This document shows positions 60,531 through 64,000 of a stretch of 64,000 bases of DNA, piece by piece. Every line of letters begins with the position of its first letter. Position 1 is the first letter of the stretch. Both the position numbers and the translations under genes were made by a program. The notes under the pieces are model-generated. The model ran no database searches, was not told the origin of the DNA, and saw nothing but the letters and a program-made list of their open reading frames with translations. Source of the DNA: Rubritalea squalenifaciens DSM 18772 (GTDB lineage: Bacteria > Verrucomicrobiota > Verrucomicrobiia > Verrucomicrobiales > Akkermansiaceae); assembly GCF_900141815.1 (NCBI RefSeq), contig NZ_FQYR01000005.1, forward strand, positions 1 to 64,000, in the 5' to 3' direction.

Positions 60531-62150
60531 TTATGAGCGTCTGCTGTTCCAGAGAACGAGGGCGATCATGAGGGCGAACAGAGGCATGAACACCAGCACC
60601 AATTGGTCGATGAAGGATTTGTGGGCGGATTGGACGGTGACTTTCTGATTGGTGACCGGCTTTGGACCGATACCGATGAGATTCTCGCGGCCCACGAGCC
60701 AGTTGAGCGAGGAATTCGTAAAGTGGGTGAGTTCTTCGCGCATGTTGTTCGGTTTCAGGTAATCGGTGTTGCCGATCACGACCATGCGGGAGGTCAGGTT
60801 GATGGTGCGGTCATTATTCTCCAGGCCTCTGAGGACTGCTGCCGCCACTGGGACTGGAGTCTCGCTAGGGGCGCCTTTGGGTGTGCCGAGGTCTTCTCTC
60901 GGGTCGAAAGTCGGGTTGGGCTCCGTATAGCGGGTTTCGCCCCACCAGCCTTCAGCCGCTTGGATGAGGGGGAATGGAGTAATGTTGCGGATATTGAGTC
61001 GGTCGTCGTTCGAAGCAACTTCGAGGCTGCTTGTGGAGCCGTCAAACTGGGTGGCTTGGAAGGCGAGGTCTTTGTTGACGGTTGGGCCTTGGTTGAAGAT
61101 GGCGCGTGTGGCGGTGAGTGTCTGGTTGCCGCTGACGCTGATTACGCGGTTGTCTTGCGGGGTGATACCATACTCGCGTAAGAAGCGCTTGAGGTTGTTT
61201 AGCTTGGCCTCTGGGTCCAGAGTGATGAAGATGGCGGAGGACTCGCGGTCCCAGTACTCGGACAGTGTCTTGATTTCACGTTCATCTAAGTCAAAGCTTG
61301 GCCCGATGATGGCGAGTCCCTCGGCGTCTTGAGGGATGCTCTGAGTGGTGGAGATCTGCAGCGGTGCAAGCTGGATGTTCTGCATCAGTAGCAGCTGCTG
61401 AAATGTCTTCCAGGCAGGTGTGCCTTCCGCCTTGTCGTCGATCTGAGACTTGTCTACGACGAAGTAGAACTTGCGAGGCTTGCCTTCGATCGCGCTAACC
61501 AGATAGGTGGTCAGGAGGTCTTCATCTCTCCAGGTGGATATATAGGAGTGGTTGTAGCGGTCCATTTCCTCGATGAAGAGGGATTTGACGGGCACGGTTC
61601 GCACGTGGGTGGCCAGATCGATTCTGGACTCCTCCTCGGACCGTTCCTCGAGCTGGGTTTCGGTGCGAGCATCAATGATGATCATCTCCTCCGTGAGGTT
61701 GCGCTGGTAGGTGGTGGAGACTTCCTGGGCGCGCTGAGGGTCACGAATCGGATCCACAAACTCCAAGTCCAGATGGTCATTGGCGAAGCGTTTGTAATTC
61801 TCCAGTTGGGCGCGAAGGCGCAGGTAGTAGGGAGACTGCTGCTTAATGAGCGCCACCATCTTCACGGGAGTGGAGCGTGCGGAGACTTCCTCGCTGGCGA
61901 GATAGGTCTGGCTTCGGTTGGAAAGGCTGTAGTCCTTGTGCTGGCTCAGGTCGTAGCGCTGATGTTTGGTGCACGAGAGGTAGTTTAGCAGGATGACCGA
62001 GGAGAAGGTGAAGATGATCTGCAGTACGGCCATGGTGCCAATACCAAGGCGGTTGATAGAGCGTACTTTGTCATTGCTGGGTGTTTCTTCCACCAAGCTT
62101 GTATCTTCGTCCGGTGCGTTGTCGGCAGGTTTGGAAGTGTCTTCAGCCAT
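60531..62150 (-). CDS. Gldg family protein (ABC transporter auxiliary component)
   Basis: 539 aa. A helix near 33-58 (GIGTMAVLQIIFTFSSVILL) and a C-terminal helix (VFMPLFALMIALVLW) flank a large extracytoplasmic domain (VKMVALIKQQSPYYLRLRAQ, LTTYLVSAIEGKPRKFYFVV, GLAIIGPSFDLDEREIKTLS). This is the layout of the GldG/ABC-auxiliary family. It lies 6 nt after the permease and 19 nt before the DUF4340 gene. Confidence 0.9.
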   Translation of the reverse strand: MAEDTSKPADNAPDEDTSLVEETPSNDKVRSINRLGIGTMAVLQIIFTFSSVILLNYLSCTKHQRYDLSQHKDYSLSNRSQTYLASEEVSARSTPVKMVALIKQQSPYYLRLRAQLENYKRFANDHLDLEFVDPIRDPQRAQEVSTTYQRNLTEEMIIIDARTETQLEERSEEESRIDLATHVRTVPVKSLFIEEMDRYNHSYISTWRDEDLLTTYLVSAIEGKPRKFYFVVDKSQIDDKAEGTPAWKTFQQLLLMQNIQLAPLQISTTQSIPQDAEGLAIIGPSFDLDEREIKTLSEYWDRESSAIFITLDPEAKLNNLKRFLREYGITPQDNRVISVSGNQTLTATRAIFNQGPTVNKDLAFQATQFDGSTSSLEVASNDDRLNIRNITPFPLIQAAEGWWGETRYTEPNPTFDPREDLGTPKGAPSETPVPVAAAVLRGLENNDRTINLTSRMVVIGNTDYLKPNNMREELTHFTNSSLNWLVGRENLIGIGPKPVTNQKVTVQSAHKSFIDQLVLVFMPLFALMIALVLWNSRRS

Positions 62151-62156
62151 ATGGGA

Positions 62157-62909
62157 TCAGTGTTTCCAGCGTCTGTAGTCGACGATGTGGTGGGTAAGAA
62201 TCAGTGTGAAAACGGCCATGGAAAGGTGGTAGGCCACCGGGCGTAGATCTACGAGGCCACGAGAGAAGTAGGCGATGTGCTCCTGGACAGCCATGTAGTG
62301 GAAGATCACTGCTCCCTGGAAGGAGTCACCGGCGATCATGGGGATGTAGCCCAGGAAGAGGTGGAAGGCGAGGGCGCCAAAGGTGATGATGGCGGCGATG
62401 ATCTGGCTGGAGGTCAGGGCGGAGGCCAAGATGCCTACTGCGGTGAAAAAGCTGCCAATCAGGGAGAGGATCAGGAAAGTACCGATGATGTCTCCGTTCG
62501 TGACTGGTGGCGCGGTGCCAGTGACCCATTCGAAAATATGCAGCTGCAGGTAGACTGGGATCCAGAGGCAGAGGTAGAAGGTGTAGGAGGAAAGGTACTT
62601 GGAGAGGACCACCTGCCAGGTGGTGACAGGGGCGGTGAGGAGGTTCTCTAGGGTGCCGCTTTTCTCTTCCTCGGCCAGCTGTTTCATCGTGATCAGCGGA
62701 AACAGGAACAGGAAGTAGATCCAGAAAATGAAAGTCGTGAAAATGGAGGAGAGGATGTTCGCCTGTACCGGGGCCTTCTCGTATTGCTCGAGCACGGAGG
62801 AAAGCGAAAGTCCCTGAAGCAGTATGACGAACGCAAACACTACCCAACCAAATGGTGTCAGGAAGAAGTGTTTGAGCTCTTTTTTGTAGAGAATGATGAG
62901 GGTGCGCAT
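62157..62909 (-). CDS. ABC-2 type permease (GldF-like)
   Basis: 250 aa, six membrane helices. The N-terminus ILYKKELKHFFLTPFGWVVF, then FPLITMKQLAEEEKSGTLEN with LLTAPVTTWQVVLSKYLSS, is the ABC-2/GldF pattern. It would form the channel part of a transporter that needs an ATPase. No ATPase gene lies immediately upstream (the next gene is rpsU) or in the window. Confidence 0.92.
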   Translation of the reverse strand: MRTLIILYKKELKHFFLTPFGWVVFAFVILLQGLSLSSVLEQYEKAPVQANILSSIFTTFIFWIYFLFLFPLITMKQLAEEEKSGTLENLLTAPVTTWQVVLSKYLSSYTFYLCLWIPVYLQLHIFEWVTGTAPPVTNGDIIGTFLILSLIGSFFTAVGILASALTSSQIIAAIITFGALAFHLFLGYIPMIAGDSFQGAVIFHYMAVQEHIAYFSRGLVDLRPVAYHLSMAVFTLILTHHIVDYRRWKH

Positions 62910-63040
62910 GATAGAAGACTGCTGGGCAAAGTGGTAGGACGTAACGACGGGGATTCCAAGGATTTAGTTACAGTCTGGACAGATTCCGTGAAAGAAACGT
63001 CCGTGAGGCGCGTGAATGTCTGAAATTAGGGTAAAAAAAT

Positions 63041-63066
63041 GAGGCATCCTCTTGGGAGGATGCCTC
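63041..63066 (-). terminator. Intrinsic terminator of rpsU
   Basis: An 11-bp perfect stem GAGGCATCCTC/GAGGATGCCTC with a 4-nt loop is followed by seven T on the minus strand, 33 nt past the rpsU stop. Confidence 0.97.
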
Positions 63067-63098
63067 GGGAAAGCTTAGACCTGAACGCTTAAAGTGAT

Positions 63099-63347
63099 TT
63101 ATGCTTCGTTTTGCTTAGCTTCTTTAGCTGCAGCAGCGGCTGCGTCCTGGGATGGGCTAGTGTAGCGGAAGCGCTGACGATTGCGCTTGGAAGCGGTGCG
63201 CGCCTTACGCTGGGAGCGCTGGGTAGGAGTTTCGAAAGAACGACGACGGCGCATTTCTTCGAGAATGCCTTCGTTGTCGAGCATTGATTTGAGGCGCTTG
63301 AGGGCGCGATCTACTGGTTCTCCTTTGCTAAGTGTTACTCCACGCAT
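63099..63347 (-). CDS. rpsU: 30S ribosomal protein S21
   Basis: 82 aa. VTLSKGEPVDRALKRLKSML and EEMRRRRSFETPTQRSQRK, with basic KRNRQRFRY, are the family's conserved part. A short Ala/Lys-rich tail (AAAAAAKEAKQNEA) is added. It aids the start of translation at Shine-Dalgarno sites. Single gene with its own terminator. Confidence 0.95.
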   Translation of the reverse strand: MRGVTLSKGEPVDRALKRLKSMLDNEGILEEMRRRRSFETPTQRSQRKARTASKRNRQRFRYTSPSQDAAAAAAKEAKQNEA

Positions 63348-63483
63348 AATTTTAAACGTTGTAATGGTTGTTCAGGTCGGGGCGCGGAAGCTAGTGTTAA
63401 GACGGGGATATGTCAAGTATGGGGATGGAAAATTTTAAAGCGTGTCTAAAATTTTATGCGCTGCATTTGTGGAGTTTTGAGGG

Positions 63484-63936
63484 TCAGTCGCTTGCGGTGG
63501 CTCGGTCAAGGGGCTCTGCGGGGCGGCGCTTGTAGGGCTGCAGGAGTGAAATGGTGCCCAGGGCGCCACAAAGGGAGCCGCTGATGTCCGCCAGCCAGTC
63601 GTAGGGGTCATTGCCGCTGCGTCCTGGGGTGAAGGTCTGATGGTATTCGTCGATCGCGCCGACAGTGGCGCCGAGTGCCGTGACGATGAGGATGACTGCG
63701 GCCTTCGAGAGGGCGGGGTGTTTCAGTCTGATCCAGGAGCTGACGAAGATGGCTCCGAGTCCAAAATAGCCAAAGTGGGCGATTTTGTCGAAGTGGGGGA
63801 TTTCCGGCCCGTGAGGAGTATTCGTATTTCTGGAGGATAGAAACCAGAGAGTGACAAACCAGACGCCCCAGAGGATGATCCAGAATCTGGGGCGTTTGGG
63901 TAGAAGTGTCTGGATGCGCTCCAGCAATCCTCTCAT
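63484..63936 (-). CDS. VanZ-like membrane protein
   Basis: 150 aa, four hydrophobic segments. IPHFDKIAHFGYFGLGAIFV and AIDEYHQTFTPGRSGNDPYDW are the VanZ/YwnJ hallmarks (HxxxxYxxLG and DExxQ...R...D). VanZ-like proteins are linked to teicoplanin resistance in enterococci, but most members in other phyla have no known role. It starts 4 nt after the end of the gene upstream, on the same strand. Confidence 0.88.
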   Translation of the reverse strand: MRGLLERIQTLLPKRPRFWIILWGVWFVTLWFLSSRNTNTPHGPEIPHFDKIAHFGYFGLGAIFVSSWIRLKHPALSKAAVILIVTALGATVGAIDEYHQTFTPGRSGNDPYDWLADISGSLCGALGTISLLQPYKRRPAEPLDRATASD

Positions 63937-63940
63937 GGGT

Positions 63941-64000
63941 TTATTGTTCGGTTTTGCGAATTTCTTCCTCCAGTCTTTCAGAGAGCCATTGCTTCATCAT
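63941..64000 (-). CDS. C-terminal end of an unidentified gene (partial)
   Basis: On the minus strand the frame is open from the right edge of the window to a TAA at 63941, giving a charged tail MMKQWLSERLEEEIRKTEQ at most. It ends 4 nt before the VanZ-like start, consistent with an upstream operon partner that enters from outside the window. The product cannot be identified from 19 residues. Confidence 0.5.
   Translation of the reverse strand: MMKQWLSERLEEEIRKTEQ

Noticed and set aside
1-64000. CRISPR arrays, transposases, phage genes, toxin-antitoxin pairs and secondary-metabolite clusters
   Set aside because: Looked for across both strands. No regularly spaced repeats, transposase motifs or phage structural genes were seen, so none is reported.

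Overview
This 64-kb window looks like a stretch of chromosome from a marine-type member of the Verrucomicrobiota, probably order Verrucomicrobiales and perhaps near Rubritalea. This is inferred from gene content, not from a database search. The signs are two secreted proteins ending in a VPEP...RRxRKA-type PEP-CTERM tail, a small ECF sigma factor coupled to a FecR/LamG membrane protein, a fused wHTH/LacI-type regulator, lipid A genes, a DUF4340/Gldg/ABC-permease trio, and poor Shine-Dalgarno sequences at many starts. I see no phage, insertion sequence, CRISPR array or conjugation gene. Most of the window is housekeeping, with a few accessory patches.

Layout. 0-0.3 kb: the 3' end of an rRNA operon (23S tail, 5S, terminator). 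0.6-6.3 kb: a tight operon of a glutamine-synthetase-like ligase, aldehyde dehydrogenase, iron alcohol dehydrogenase and class I amidotransferase, followed by an ornithine-cyclodeaminase-like gene. It reads as a gamma-glutamylation pathway for an amine that carries an alcohol group. 6.4-20.6 kb: envelope and general genes (Lnt-like acyltransferase, SDR reductase, ScpA, TrhO, LspA, M23 peptidase, a SecD-head-like secreted protein, an AGCS symporter with an unusual inserted region, EamA exporter, zinc peptidase, WYL regulator, VOC protein, LysM protein). 20.7-23.5 kb: PEP-CTERM protein, FecR/LamG protein and ECF sigma factor. 23.6-29.3 kb: class I fumarase, a double thioredoxin-fold protein, S14, an FmdB-like zinc ribbon, a CorC/CNNM-type membrane protein. 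29.4-33.3 kb: a second PEP-CTERM protein, a regulator, and a POT-family peptide transporter with a large insertion that resembles a pseudopilin. 33.3-37.2 kb: HAD phosphatase, class III aminotransferase, ROK kinase, type III pantothenate kinase.

37.3-40.8 kb: an ammonium transporter facing two related small outer-membrane-type proteins. The intergenic region carries two good sigma-54 promoter matches, one facing each way, which suggests nitrogen control. 40.9-46 kb: a divergent LpxA paralogue, RadC, IspF, a UPF0173 hydrolase, an FKBP isomerase and a beta-CASP nuclease. 46.1-50.7 kb: a Cys/His-rich lipoprotein, a large protease/pseudoprotease with an internal three-fold repeat, an esterase, tRNA-Leu with anticodon AAG, and a cyclophilin.

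50.8-56.5 kb is the least familiar part: a large orphan secreted protein, a VF530-type DNA-binding protein, two adjacent secreted proteins that seem to be built from tandem ExbD/TolR-like periplasmic domains with no membrane anchor, and another orphan. 56.5-64 kb: a canonical LpxA, SufS, the DUF4340/Gldg/permease trio without an adjacent ATPase, S21, a VanZ-like protein, and the tail of one more gene.

The strongest candidates for something undescribed are the tandem ExbD-like proteins, the two transporters with inserted soluble domains, and the repeat-containing protease/pseudoprotease. All assignments were made by reading motifs and comparing with remembered families, so remote homologies need profile searches.
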